A stretch of DNA of 64,000 nucleotides from Lysinibacillus fusiformis (GCF_016925635.1 NZ_CP070490.1:3230001-3294000), one strand, 5' to 3'; positions 43,534 through 52,410 are shown, numbered from the stretch's first letter. Notes: generated from the sequence alone by a model not told the origin. Numbers and translations are program-made.

Positions 43534-44583
43534 ATGAAAGCTGCAGTTTGGCATGGTGTGAAAGATATTAGAGTCGAAGAGGTTGAATTACGAGCTTTAA
43601 GAGAAGAAGAAGTGAAAGTAAAAGTAGCATGGGCTGGTATTTGTGGAAGTGACTTACATGAATACGAAGAGGGTCCGGTTTTCGTACCAGTTGATGTAAA
43701 AGCTGAATTAACAGGTGAAGTTGCCCCACTTACAATGGGACATGAATTTGCTGGTATCATCGAAGAAGTTGGCTCTAAGGTTACTGACTTTAAGGCAGGG
43801 GACCGAGTTGTCATCAATCCTACACTAACGTATAGAAATAAACATGAAGATGTCGATCGTTATGATGGATTTAACTTCATTGGCTTACATGGAAACGGTG
43901 GATTTGCGGATTATGTTAATGTCCCTGTAACAAATGTACACCGTTTAGCAGATAACTTAACATTACAAGATGGTGCACTGGTAGAACCAATGGCTGTTGC
44001 TGTACAAGCTGTCAAAGATGCTGGGGTTACATTAGGGGATTCTGTTGCTGTATTTGGGGCTGGACCAATTGGATTATTAACAGTAATCGCTGCAAAAGCA
44101 TCTGGTGCTAGTAAAGTTATCGTATTAGATTTATCGGATGAACGATTAGAAAAGGCAAAAGAATTAGGTGCAACCCATGCTATTAACTCAGGTAAAGAAA
44201 ATCCTGTACAAGCTGTTCGCGCGATTGTTGCAGATGGGGTTGATGTATCCTTTGAAGTGGCGGGAGTTGCTCCTACATTTAAACAAGCAATTGATGTAAC
44301 AAAACCTCGTGGAAACATGATGATTGTTTCGATTTTTGCAAGACCAATCGAATGGAATCCAATGCAACTTACAAACACGGGTGTTAATGTATTATCTTCC
44401 ATTGTTTATACACCGTCCATTTTCCAAAGAACAATTGATGCAATGAGCGCTGGTCAACTAAATCCACAAGGGATCATCACAAGCCAAATTGAACTAGATG
44501 AGATTGTTGAAAAAGGATTCAAAACGTTAACAAATGACAAAACACAATCTAAAATTTTAGTCGAGATAAGTGGAGAAAATTAA
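43534..44583 (+). CDS. bdhA: (R,R)-butanediol dehydrogenase-type alcohol dehydrogenase
   Basis: 349 residues, zinc-type MDR dehydrogenase. Catalytic zinc ligands are in GICGSDLHEY and TMGHEFAG; the NAD site is VFGAGPIGLL, and VVINPTLTYRNKHEDVDRYDGFNFIGLHGNGG replaces the four-cysteine structural zinc loop, as in B. subtilis BdhA (acetoin reductase / butanediol dehydrogenase). Related sorbitol/threonine dehydrogenases are possible. The ATG follows GGGGG by 7 bases. It lies behind the GntR gene and beside the permease, so a small operon for one carbon source is plausible. Confidence 0.85.
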   Translation: MKAAVWHGVKDIRVEEVELRALREEEVKVKVAWAGICGSDLHEYEEGPVFVPVDVKAELTGEVAPLTMGHEFAGIIEEVGSKVTDFKAGDRVVINPTLTYRNKHEDVDRYDGFNFIGLHGNGGFADYVNVPVTNVHRLADNLTLQDGALVEPMAVAVQAVKDAGVTLGDSVAVFGAGPIGLLTVIAAKASGASKVIVLDLSDERLEKAKELGATHAINSGKENPVQAVRAIVADGVDVSFEVAGVAPTFKQAIDVTKPRGNMMIVSIFARPIEWNPMQLTNTGVNVLSSIVYTPSIFQRTIDAMSAGQLNPQGIITSQIELDEIVEKGFKTLTNDKTQSKILVEISGEN

Positions 44584-44595
44584 TAAAATTGATAG

Positions 44596-44628
44596 GAGTA
44601 TGGTTTATGACAGCCATGCTCTTTTTTT
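44596..44628 (+). terminator. Terminator of bdhA
   Basis: Eight-base stem (GAGTATGG / CCATGCTC, one G-T pair), loop of 10, then seven Ts. Confidence 0.85.
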
Positions 44629-44673
44629 ATAGTCTGGAGGAGCATGGAGCTTAAGAAAAAATGACAAAAGGAA

Positions 44674-44692
44674 TCGAGAATGAACTTCTCGA
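44674..44692 (-). terminator. Terminator of the YiaAB-like gene
   Basis: Seven-base stem TCGAGAA / TTCTCGA, loop of 5; the minus strand goes on with TTCCTTTTGTC. It lies 18 bases past the stop. Confidence 0.6.
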
Positions 44693-44709
44693 CTCTTCAG
44701 TAATATAAC

Positions 44710-45180
44710 CTACTCTCTTTCTCTTGCTCTCTGTGTGTCTCTAATATTCTTTTGAACCGTGATGGATGCAAATAAACTAAGAACAAATGACATACCATAA
44801 AACCCTTTTTCGCTTAAAACAATACTGCCAGCATTATATAACCCAATGCCCATTAATGAAATAGATACAATAAGTGCAACCCAACTAATACCATAGTAAA
44901 TATTAGTGACAGGTATTCCCTCTTCTTTATCTCTTACTGCTTTTTGTAAAGATATTGCTGAATAGAGTCCAAATACTAAAACAGCTAAGTAATATCCTTT
45001 CTCGTTTAGTTGCATCGTTGCATTAAACAAGCCTATAAAATAAGCAGTAACACCTACTAACAATGCAGCCCAGGAAGCCCCTTTGAAAGCAGCAGTAGGT
45101 TCTCCCTCTTTTCTTTCTACTTTGATTTTCGGATCAGGCTGTTTTCCCTTATCTAATGAGTTCTCATTTTGATCAGACAA
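44710..45180 (-). CDS. YiaAB two-helix domain membrane protein
   Basis: 156 residues. After a charged 30-residue N-terminus, two copies of the YiaAB unit are visible ([23 protein letters not shown] and [23 protein letters not shown]), each followed by [22 protein letters not shown] helices. The function is unknown. GGAGGAGAACGATTC separates the ribosome binding site and the ATG. Confidence 0.8.
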   Translation of the reverse strand: MSDQNENSLDKGKQPDPKIKVERKEGEPTAAFKGASWAALLVGVTAYFIGLFNATMQLNEKGYYLAVLVFGLYSAISLQKAVRDKEEGIPVTNIYYGISWVALIVSISLMGIGLYNAGSIVLSEKGFYGMSFVLSLFASITVQKNIRDTQRARERE

Positions 45181-45572
45181 TGAATCGTTCTCCTCCTTCT
45201 ATCACTGTATAAAAACATTCTATCATTCTACAGGGATGTTATGAGAATAGAAATTTCTCTAAATCTCGCTTTTTAATAATAAAATAACTTTTCTTAAAGG
45301 AGGCAGCTTTAAATTGGACCACTATTTCGCGGGAATATGAGAGTCAATGTGGCTTCATCAAATCTGAAGGCACTCTTATCATTCCTTGGTACATTTGTGC
45401 TCTTCACCTAGAACAATCTTTTGCTGTCCTTCGTTGCAATTATTTTGTAGAGATAGGAGCTAGATGTATAACTTTTTTTCATATTATTCAAATTGACAGC
45501 TGAATATGTTAGTGGATGTGGTAGCGTATTATTGCTGTGTCCACTGCTTTTTTCTATTCGTGGCAGCTCTGA
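45181..45572. other. Intergenic region without a recognisable gene
   Basis: About 390 bases with no ribosome binding site plus open frame and no clear hairpin. One short minus-strand reading between 45300 and 45430 is uninterrupted for about 20 codons but resembles nothing I know. Confidence 0.5.
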
Positions 45573-45645
45573 ACGAAATAATTGAAATGGTTGATAAAGC
45601 TGTGAAAACCACCGTTTATAGATGAAATTAAATCGCTAGTCTGAT
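45573..45645 (-). pseudogene. Relic fragment of the 41196-42593 permease gene (N-terminal part)
   Basis: Aligns with 42372-42470 of the permease gene: GAAATAATTGAAATGGTTGATAA against GAAATAATAAGAATCGTTGATAA, then, after a deletion of about 25 bases, 45 bases at about 78 % identity (AAGCTGTGAAAACCACC...). Same orientation. It ends at the stop of the MocR gene. Too short to encode anything. Confidence 0.7.
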
Positions 45646-47063
45646 CACTTAGAAACCGATTGCGCCACTGCAACCAACCTTTTTACCCCTTCTCTTAGCT
45701 GTTTTTCATTTGCATAAGAATAGCTCAAACGTATCCAGGAAGATAGTTGTTTTAATGGATCACAAATTTGACCTGGCACAAAGGATATCGATTGTTCGAT
45801 GCTTTTGGATAATAATAATTCAGTTGGAAGTTTATCGGGGAGCTGCACCCATAAATTCAAACCGCCTTTTGGGCTGATCCATCGCCAACCTGTTACTGCT
45901 AGCTCTTCCTCCATGATTTCTTTTCGGATCTGTAGGGCAATCCGAATTTTCTCCAAGTGCTGCTGCAACCTTAGTGAGGAAAAGTAATGGAGAAAAATTT
46001 TTTGATTGAGAAGTGGTGAGCCATTATCAGCTAACGATTTTTCTGTTAGTAGTGAGTTCATTAATGATGATGGACAAATAACAGTCGCTATTCTCAAACC
46101 AGGAGAGATATATTTGCAAAAACTTCGGATATAAATGACTGTCCCAGCACTATCATATGTGTAAATTGGTGGTGGCGGGGCTTCATCAAAATAGATGTCG
46201 TGATAGGCATCGTCTTCTATTAATAAAAATCGATAGTGTTCAGCTAATTCTACTAATCTTTTACGCTGCTCAACAGGAACAGTATAACCTGTTGGGTTAT
46301 GGAATGTGGGGTTGAGATAAAATAGGCGTGGCTTGTATTGTTTAATATAGTATTCAACCTGTTCTAAATCGTAGCCCTCAGGATGGATATCAAACGTTAC
46401 AATCTGTGCCCCCTGTGCTCTAAAAATATCAATCGCTGCACTATAGCTTGGACGTTCAAATAAAACAACGTCTCTTGGCTTAATAAAAGCTTGAGCGATT
46501 AAGTGAATGGCTTGCTGTGAGCCAGAAGTAATTAACAGATCATCTGCACTGAGATGAGTTTTATACTGGTTGATAAAATACTGAGAGAGTGTTTCACGCA
46601 GCTCTAAATCACCTTGTACAGTTGAGTAGGTTGCCAGTACTTTGGGATGAAGGTCAAACACTTCCTTCACGTAATCTGAAAAATAATGATTAGGCAAAAG
46701 ATTGGGATCAATCAATGCCTGAGAAAAATGATAGGAAACAGCTGGTTGATGGATTTCGGATAAATGATTTTTTTTTACGTATGCTGAAACAATGGGGTTG
46801 TCCTGATCTAGATATTCAAGGTTTTTCGTTACATTTGATTGGACAAAATAGCCTGCTTTATCTTTTACATAAACTTTGTCATGCTGTTTCAGTAATTGAT
46901 AAGCCTTTAATACCGTTAGTCGATGAACATTCATTTCAGATGCTAATTGCCGAACGGAGGGAAGCTTTTCATGTTCTTTCCATTCTTTACGTTCTATTCG
47001 GTGCAGTACATCATCATAGACTTTCTTAAAAAGATAATCTTCATTTTGAATTGCTTTACCCAC
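45645..47063 (-). CDS. MocR-family regulator (GntR helix plus aminotransferase domain)
   Basis: 472 residues. Residues 1-75 are a GntR winged helix (KLPSVRQLASEMNVHRLTVLKAYQLL); residues about 100-470 are a class I aminotransferase fold with the PLP lysine in RSFCKYISPGLR. This is the MocR/PdxR architecture; members bind PLP and act as activators or repressors. It is divergent from the EamA gene at 47177, its probable target, and direct repeats lie between. RBS GGAGG precedes the ATG. Confidence 0.92.
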   Translation of the reverse strand: MGKAIQNEDYLFKKVYDDVLHRIERKEWKEHEKLPSVRQLASEMNVHRLTVLKAYQLLKQHDKVYVKDKAGYFVQSNVTKNLEYLDQDNPIVSAYVKKNHLSEIHQPAVSYHFSQALIDPNLLPNHYFSDYVKEVFDLHPKVLATYSTVQGDLELRETLSQYFINQYKTHLSADDLLITSGSQQAIHLIAQAFIKPRDVVLFERPSYSAAIDIFRAQGAQIVTFDIHPEGYDLEQVEYYIKQYKPRLFYLNPTFHNPTGYTVPVEQRKRLVELAEHYRFLLIEDDAYHDIYFDEAPPPPIYTYDSAGTVIYIRSFCKYISPGLRIATVICPSSLMNSLLTEKSLADNGSPLLNQKIFLHYFSSLRLQQHLEKIRIALQIRKEIMEEELAVTGWRWISPKGGLNLWVQLPDKLPTELLLSKSIEQSISFVPGQICDPLKQLSSWIRLSYSYANEKQLREGVKRLVAVAQSVSK

Positions 47064-47106
47064 ATCGATTCCTCCTATTCAAAACGATTGTACCACGAAC
47101 CTATCT

Positions 47107-47139
47107 AATCTGTTCTATCCTTTTCAATCTGTTCTGTCC
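47107..47139 (+). promoter_or_regulatory. Direct repeats in the MocR-EamA intergenic region
   Basis: AATCTGTTCTATCC (47107-47120) and AATCTGTTCTGTCC (47126-47139), 19 bases start to start. MocR proteins characteristically bind direct repeats in the divergent promoter region of their target gene. Confidence 0.65.
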
Positions 47140-47176
47140 TCCTTCTTTTATGATAGAAAAAGAGGAGGAGTTTGAT

Positions 47177-48100
47177 ATGGTAATGATTAATTATTTCTTT
47201 ATGTGTTTGATTTTTGGGACAACATTTTTAGCAATTAAAATTGGTGTAGATGCAGGAGTGCCTCCGTTTTTATCAGCTGGCCTTCGTTTTTTCATTGCTG
47301 GTTTGCTACTATTTAGTTTTATGGTTTGGAGAGAAAAAACGACAATCCGGTTATTATTTCGGAAAGAGATGCTTTTTACAGGAGTGGGTTTAACCTTTGG
47401 GACGTTTGCCACGTTATACTGGGCAGAACAGTATGTGACATCTGGAATCGCAGCTGTTTTATCTGCTACAGGTCCGATGATGATCATCGTTATTCAGACA
47501 TTCCTTTTGAAGCAAAAAGGAAATCGGAAATCATTCATTGGTTGTGTCGTCGGAGTTATTGGTGTCACGTTCTTGCTCTTACCTAGTTTTTCAATTGAGA
47601 TTAGTCCCCTCTGGATGGTTGGATGTTTCGCCATTCTATTAGGTGAAGTTTTTTACGCATCTGGAACGATTTATACGAAGCATGTCATCCGAAAATTTGA
47701 AACGACATCCCCGATTGCTTTAAATGCAGCACAAATGATGCATGGAGGGATTTTATTAATCATTTTGTCACTTTTTACTGAGAACATTCAGCTTCATTAT
47801 CTTTTAAGCCCAACTTCAATTGGCTCTCTTTTTTATTTAATTATTTTTGGTTCAATGATTGGTCATAGTATTTATTATTGGCTTGTTTCACGGACAAATC
47901 CTGTTTTTCCTTCTACATGGCTATATATATCACCAGTCATTGCCGTTATATTAGGCGTTACCTTCTATCATGAATATATTTCGTGGCTAACAGGCATAGG
48001 TACTCTGATAATTATTGTGGGAACGATTCTAGTCAATTTCGAAACATTGAGAGAGTTCCTTTGGCGCAAGAGGACTATTCTTCGTGATGTAAAAAATTAA
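47177..48100 (+). CDS. EamA/DMT-family transporter
   Basis: 307 residues, ten transmembrane helices in two EamA repeats (first begins INYFFMCLIFGTTFLAIKIGVDAGVPPF). Substrates in the family range from amino acids to metabolites; unknown here. GAGGAGGAG lies 6 bases before the ATG at 47177; the longest frame starts at 47051 inside the intergenic repeats and is rejected. Divergent from the MocR gene. Confidence 0.87.
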   Translation: MVMINYFFMCLIFGTTFLAIKIGVDAGVPPFLSAGLRFFIAGLLLFSFMVWREKTTIRLLFRKEMLFTGVGLTFGTFATLYWAEQYVTSGIAAVLSATGPMMIIVIQTFLLKQKGNRKSFIGCVVGVIGVTFLLLPSFSIEISPLWMVGCFAILLGEVFYASGTIYTKHVIRKFETTSPIALNAAQMMHGGILLIILSLFTENIQLHYLLSPTSIGSLFYLIIFGSMIGHSIYYWLVSRTNPVFPSTWLYISPVIAVILGVTFYHEYISWLTGIGTLIIIVGTILVNFETLREFLWRKRTILRDVKN

Positions 48101-48145
48101 CATATTATTGAATGATAAAATCTACTTATAAAGGGGAAGAAAATT

Positions 48146-48799
48146 ATGAAAGTTTCTAAGGGAGTAGAGATTCTGGAGCTTGATTTTAATGGAGCCATTA
48201 TTCATCCAACTCTTATATGGGATCAGGAGATGGCTGTTTTAATTGACACTGGATGCTCAGGTCAAATGGAAGATTTTTGCATAGCAATGGAGAAGGTAGG
48301 CGTGTCGTTCGATCAACTAAAAGTTGTGATTTTGACACATCAGGATATAGATCATATAGGCAGTCTCCCTGAGATATTGCAAAATTGCGGAAGTAATATA
48401 AAAGTTTATGCGCACGAATTAGATAAGCCCTATATTCAGGGGGAATTACCACTTTTGAAAGATGGGCACATAGCGAACCCACCTATGGGGAAAGTGGATG
48501 AGACCTTGAAAGACGGTCAAGAATTACCATATTGTGGGGGGATACGAGTTATCCATACGCCAGGACATAGGCCTGGCCATATTAGTTTATATTTGAAGCA
48601 AAGTAAAACGCTTGTTGCTGGCGATTCAATGTATAGCGTAAACGGAACACTGGGGGGAATTCATGCTCCAACCACTTTGGATATAGAGGTTGCTCAACAA
48701 TCTTTAAAGAAATATGTAGACCTAGACATTGAATCCGTGATTTGTTACCACGGAGGATTATGTAAGGTAGATATAAAAGAGCAGATTCAAAAGCTTTGA
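48146..48799 (+). CDS. Metallo-beta-lactamase-fold hydrolase
   Basis: 217 residues. Metal motif THQDIDHIG (variant of HxHxDH, with Q in place of the second H), GH in THTPGHRPGHISLY, AGDSMY and CYHGG at the end. The family includes glyoxalase II-like and quorum-quenching lactonases; I cannot choose. AAAGGGGAAG precedes the ATG by 7 bases. It follows the EamA gene and is probably cotranscribed. Confidence 0.83.
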   Translation: MKVSKGVEILELDFNGAIIHPTLIWDQEMAVLIDTGCSGQMEDFCIAMEKVGVSFDQLKVVILTHQDIDHIGSLPEILQNCGSNIKVYAHELDKPYIQGELPLLKDGHIANPPMGKVDETLKDGQELPYCGGIRVIHTPGHRPGHISLYLKQSKTLVAGDSMYSVNGTLGGIHAPTTLDIEVAQQSLKKYVDLDIESVICYHGGLCKVDIKEQIQKL

Positions 48800-48821
48800 A
48801 TCTTACAAGGTTCCTTGGTAC

Positions 48822-48905
48822 GCCAAGTGCTGGGAGGCTCGCTCGAATCGTAACAGTACTCACAGGTTTGTAAAACATCTGTTTAATTGTTAGCCAGCTC
48901 ATGTT
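48822..48905 (-). pseudogene. Relic fragment of the 41196-42593 permease gene (middle part)
   Basis: Aligns with about 42155-42200 of the permease gene: AGTGCTGGGAG...CGAATCG-AACAG in both. On the minus strand it reads VTIRASLPALGV against VAIRAGLPALGV of the intact protein, and a further SWLTIKQMF against YWTIGLLMMF, separated by a deletion. Fragment of about 80 bases, not expressed as a protein. Confidence 0.65.
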
Positions 48906-48987
48906 ATAATGAGGCGCTTAAGATCTTTTTTATAACGGATGCCAAGAAAAGCCTCCGCAGAACGATCAAATATGGAGGTGTAAGAGA

Positions 48988-49197
48988 ATGAATAAACGTT
49001 GGACGATTGGTGAAATTCAGAAATTTGTTGAGAACAATTCAGAAAGTAAGTTGTTAACGACGGAATATCATGGTTTTTCTCAAAAGTTACTATTTAAATG
49101 TGCATGTGGTAGTAACTTTGAAAAAACATTTACGAAATTTAAAAATAAAAATCAACGAAAATGTGATGTATGCCAACCACCAAAAGAGTCACGCTAA
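48988..49197 (+). CDS. Small zinc-ribbon-like protein
   Basis: 69 residues. Two CxxC/CxC pairs (LLFKCACGSNFEK and KCDVCQP) about 22 residues apart make a probable zinc ribbon. The N-terminal WTIGEIQKFVENNSESKLLTTEY resembles treble-clef/zinc-ribbon segments found next to HNH or restriction endonucleases, but the protein stands alone. GGAGGTG lies 7 bases before the ATG and a strong terminator follows, so it is probably expressed. Confidence 0.7.
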   Translation: MNKRWTIGEIQKFVENNSESKLLTTEYHGFSQKLLFKCACGSNFEKTFTKFKNKNQRKCDVCQPPKESR

Positions 49198-49228
49198 ACG
49201 CATTGCCGATTTTTATTAAAGAGAAATT

Positions 49229-49284
49229 AAGATTCTTTTGATGCTGCTTTGTACCCTTAAAGCTGTATCAAAAGAATCTTTTTT
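49229..49284 (+). terminator. Terminator of the zinc-ribbon gene
   Basis: Perfect 14-base stem (AAGATTCTTTTGAT / ATCAAAAGAATCTT), long internal loop, then TTTTTT. Confidence 0.9.
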
Positions 49285-49643
49285 ATTCAAGCAAATCTTT
49301 TAATTGTTGACTATCTATGTTCTTAGTTAACTGTAAAAATTATGTTAGTAGTCTTCTAGGACAGGAGGAGTCGAATTCCTTGTTTCGATATTATTAATTT
49401 ATGTCTCTTTATTAGGCTACTCCTTGTTCTAATAACCATTTAAATAATTTTTGCACGAATTTAGAATCTGTAGTATGACTCCTAGTTCATAGCACGTGCA
49501 TGTACTTGTTAAGTAGCAACATAACTCGTCCTATCAAAAATAAAATTTAATAAAAAACACTGTATTACTAAATTTTTCGATATAAAATTCTTTTTGAAAA
49601 CATCAAAAGTCGATTTAGTTTGTAGCAATTTCTAGAAGCCTAC
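49285..49643. other. Intergenic region without a recognisable gene
   Basis: About 360 bases, AT-rich, with a ribosome-binding-site-like GGAGGAG at about 49367 but no usable open frame after it. No repeat or strong hairpin identified. Confidence 0.5.
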
Positions 49644-50558
49644 CTAAAAATGTGTAGTTTTTTCATGAAAACGAATTTGTTTCTTCTCTTTTTGTATTAT
49701 GAATATTTGAGGGAAGAAAACTCCAAATAAAATACAAAGAATCCCAATCCATTGTAAAGGCGATACGACTTCATGGACAAGTGTAATTGAAGCAATAACT
49801 GCTGTAGGGAGTTCGACAGCTCCTAAAATTGTACCTAAACCCGTCCCAACCTTTGGTACACCAATTGAAAAACAAATGACTGGTATAACAACACCAAAGA
49901 AACCTAAAATTAAAGCATATTTCCATAATCCAGCCTGCAGTGTACCATCAATCAAGTATGTTGGGGGAAAAGTTAAGCAAACAAAAAGGGTTGCACTTGT
50001 TGTCATCAGAAAGCTTTTTGAGTAAATTGGAACATCAGTAGATACACGTCCACTTGCAAATATATACATGGAAAAAGTTATAGCTGCTAGTAACCCAAAG
50101 ATGATTCCTTTTGTTGATAATTCTTGTCCTGTTCCATCAAATACACCCCCAGCAAATACCGTTCCTACAAATAAGATGGTAATGGACAATACTTTGTCGC
50201 GGCTTGGCAAGGTTTTATTGGCAATTGCTTCCATTAGGACACCCATCCAAGTGAATTGAAATAACAATACAATTGCAATTGATGCAGGTAGTTCTTTTAC
50301 AGAAAGCCCATAAAAAATACTAGTTAAACTCATTGTTATCCCAACTGCTAACAATGATAATATATTTTTTAAGGATACTTTATGACGAGAAAAGGTAACA
50401 ACGAGTAATAATAGTCCAAACCAGCCAAATATATATTGTCCACCTAAAAGTTCAGGAAAAGAAAATCCATCTAAAAATCCAATTTTAAGTATGGATGATA
50501 GGACCCCATAGCTACAGGCACCCAATAAAACCACTAAAGAAAACTTTAATTTATTCAA
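49644..50558 (-). CDS. EamA/DMT-family transporter
   Basis: 304 residues, ten helices. Begins KLKFSLVVLLGACSYGVLSSILKIGFLDGFSFPELLGGQYIFGW and has the second repeat from SMYIFASGRVSTD. It is clearly paralogous to the EamA protein at 51190 (shared VLLFQFTW and IPVICFSIGVPKVGTGLG/IPVFLFTIAVPKVGLGMS segments). The leader carries a terminator directly before the ribosome binding site, suggesting attenuation. Substrate unknown. Confidence 0.87.
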   Translation of the reverse strand: MNKLKFSLVVLLGACSYGVLSSILKIGFLDGFSFPELLGGQYIFGWFGLLLLVVTFSRHKVSLKNILSLLAVGITMSLTSIFYGLSVKELPASIAIVLLFQFTWMGVLMEAIANKTLPSRDKVLSITILFVGTVFAGGVFDGTGQELSTKGIIFGLLAAITFSMYIFASGRVSTDVPIYSKSFLMTTSATLFVCLTFPPTYLIDGTLQAGLWKYALILGFFGVVIPVICFSIGVPKVGTGLGTILGAVELPTAVIASITLVHEVVSPLQWIGILCILFGVFFPQIFIIQKEKKQIRFHEKTTHF

Positions 50559-50582
50559 AAAATCCCTCCAAAAAATAAAAAT

Positions 50583-50680
50583 CCCGTCGTCTATTTATAG
50601 ACGACGGGCGAATGAAACAGAGAAAAAACTCTACAAAATTCCGCCACTCACAAATTTGTGTGAGTTTGCGTATCAAATTA
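50583..50680 (-). promoter_or_regulatory. Structured leader with terminator upstream of EamA gene 49644
   Basis: In the minus-strand leader, a hairpin CTCACA / TGTGAG is followed by GGCG-G-AAT pairing with ATTCGCC around an AGAG/CTCT hairpin, then the perfect 11-base terminator stem CCCGTCGTCTA / TAGACGACGGG (50583-50608) with a T-rich tail, ending 8-15 bases before the GGAGGG site. The GGCG stem and the terminator share two C residues, so they can compete. This is the form of a riboswitch or attenuator; I recognise no known class. Confidence 0.55.
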
Positions 50681-50947
50681 TAAATATTGTATACAAAAGT
50701 TTTCTAGAAATCAACAGCTATTTTTAATACATGCAATCTTTAAGTTTAGTAATATAACGTTGGTATTTATAAATTGAAAGAAGTAAAACCATTTTAGTTA
50801 TAAATTCAATAAAGAAGGCAAAGACAATATAAGAATTTCTTAGAAACTCATAAGCATAATGTTAAAAATGAATACCCATCTTAACTCTGTATAAAGATAT
50901 AAATCTACCTGTGAAATATCGTAACTTTTTGTTATTTTGTGATCAAC

Positions 50948-51015
50948 AGGGTTGGATTATTCATGAAATAGTGGATAAAAGCCAAACCCTTGATATATCT
51001 GGGTTTGGCTTTTTT
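50948..51015 (+). promoter_or_regulatory. Leader terminator / antiterminator upstream of EamA gene 51190
   Basis: Perfect terminator stem AAAAGCCAAACCC / GGGTTTGGC with TTTTTT tail (50977-51015). AGGGTTGG at 50948-50955 can pair with CCAAACCCT (50982-50990), which would block the terminator. No plus-strand gene ends here, so it is a leader or small RNA. An outer stem CCTGT / ACAGG lies further upstream. Confidence 0.5.
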
Positions 51016-51189
51016 GTCATTTTTAAAATTAGACTTTCTTCTACTGGGGAATTCATTATTAACGAAAAAAAAGATTGTAAAATAACAATCAGTGATATAT
51101 ATTGGAGATTATGATTTTTTTCGACATCTCAAAATCATAAACAAAATTTCATTTATATACAAGTTTTGAGAGGGAAGTGAATAATCAAG

Positions 51190-52125
51190 ATGTATCTTTA
51201 TCCCCTATTAGTAGTGATTGCAGCTAGTAGTTTTGGTATCGTTTCAACTATTATAAAACTGGCAATGCGTAGTGGTTTTTCTGTCTCCGAGGCCGTTACA
51301 AGTCAGTTTTTTATCGGCTTTTGTATAGCAGTATGTATCTTCTTACTTACAAATAGATCGAAATTTAGCTTTAAAGGCGTTAAAATCCTTGTATTTGCAG
51401 GCGTTTTAACAGGGTTAACAAATATTTTATATGGTCATTCTTTGAACTTTTTGCCTGCTTCCTTGGCGGTTGTACTACTGTTTCAATTTACATGGATTGG
51501 CATGTTGATATCTTGTATCACAAAACGACAATTCCCAAGCAAAATTGAATTCATCTCTTTAATTATATTGGTAGCTGGAACCATACCAGCTGCTGGCATA
51601 ATTGACGTAGATTTATCTCAAATACCTTTTCAAGGGTGGTTATGGGGGTTAGCGGCTGCTCTTTGTTATTCCTTATTTTTATATGTGAACGGAAAGGCAA
51701 CTGCAAGTATGACAACTTCTAACCGTTTAGTATTGGTTTCTTTCTTTGCTTTCACGATTACGGCGGTTTTTCAGTCTCCAGAAATTATTTGGAATGGTAC
51801 TTTGTTTAACGAAGGACTTTGGATTTACGGATTGGCATTAGGGTTATTCGGCATGATTATACCAGTTTTCTTATTCACGATTGCAGTTCCTAAAGTTGGA
51901 TTAGGTATGTCATCCATATTGAGTGCTGTTGAATTGCCAATAGCGGTGATGGTATCAGTTATCCTACTAAGCGAAACGGTTACAACTTTGCAAATAGCAG
52001 GTATCGTAACGATCGTTATCGGTATAAGTTTACCAACATTACTAGAAAAAGATGGATTGTTAAGAAACGTCAAAACTAAATACAAAAAATCCAGTAAAGA
52101 AGTAGCAAAAGGATCTTCGATTTGA
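51190..52125 (+). CDS. EamA/DMT-family transporter
   Basis: 311 residues, ten helices in two EamA repeats (LLVVIAASSFGIVSTIIKLAMRSGFSVSEAVTSQFFIGF at the start). Paralogue of the 49644 product, on the opposite strand and with a similar terminator-bearing leader. AGAGGGAAG precedes the ATG. The C-terminus is a basic tail (KTKYKKSSKEVAKGSS). Its last codons overlap a hairpin, GGATCTTC-GATTT-GAAGAGCC. Confidence 0.87.
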   Translation: MYLYPLLVVIAASSFGIVSTIIKLAMRSGFSVSEAVTSQFFIGFCIAVCIFLLTNRSKFSFKGVKILVFAGVLTGLTNILYGHSLNFLPASLAVVLLFQFTWIGMLISCITKRQFPSKIEFISLIILVAGTIPAAGIIDVDLSQIPFQGWLWGLAAALCYSLFLYVNGKATASMTTSNRLVLVSFFAFTITAVFQSPEIIWNGTLFNEGLWIYGLALGLFGMIIPVFLFTIAVPKVGLGMSSILSAVELPIAVMVSVILLSETVTTLQIAGIVTIVIGISLPTLLEKDGLLRNVKTKYKKSSKEVAKGSSI

Positions 52126-52143
52126 AGAGCCTTCAGAATGAAG

Positions 52144-52183
52144 ACAAACACATTGTTCAATTAAAAAATGTGTTTGTTTTTTT
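52144..52183 (+). terminator. Terminator of EamA gene 51190
   Basis: Ten-base stem ACAAACACAT / ATGTGTTTGT, loop of 14, then eight Ts. Confidence 0.9.
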
Positions 52184-52410
52184 ATCTATTTTTGAATTAA
52201 AACACCGAAATAGGCAAAAAATAGAGTCCTTTTGGTCTCTTAATTTGGGGATGTTTGCTAAGTTTTTTATATTTAGACAAGCAAAAGTAAGACCCATTTT
52301 CATGTGCATTTTTTCATCTTCGAATAGTGAAGACCAGAAATTCTTTAGCTGTTCCAAATAATCGTTAATTTATCATAAAGAAAAATAAAAGTTCTATTTT
52401 ATCAAGAAAA
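52184..52410. other. Intergenic region, no gene seen
   Basis: AT-rich, about 225 bases between convergent transcription units. No ribosome binding site with an open frame and no notable repeat. Confidence 0.5.

Noticed and set aside
45300..45572. Possible transposase relic in the YiaAB-MocR gap
   Set aside because: Short uninterrupted reading but no match I could recognise, no terminal inverted repeats.
47051..47176. 42-residue N-terminal extension of the EamA protein 47177
   Set aside because: It would lie over the MocR repeats and lacks a site; GAGGAGGAG before ATG 47177 is strong.
50911..51114. 67-codon frame upstream of EamA gene 51190
   Set aside because: GTG start without a ribosome binding site, and the frame runs through a strong terminator and an antiterminator; this is leader sequence.
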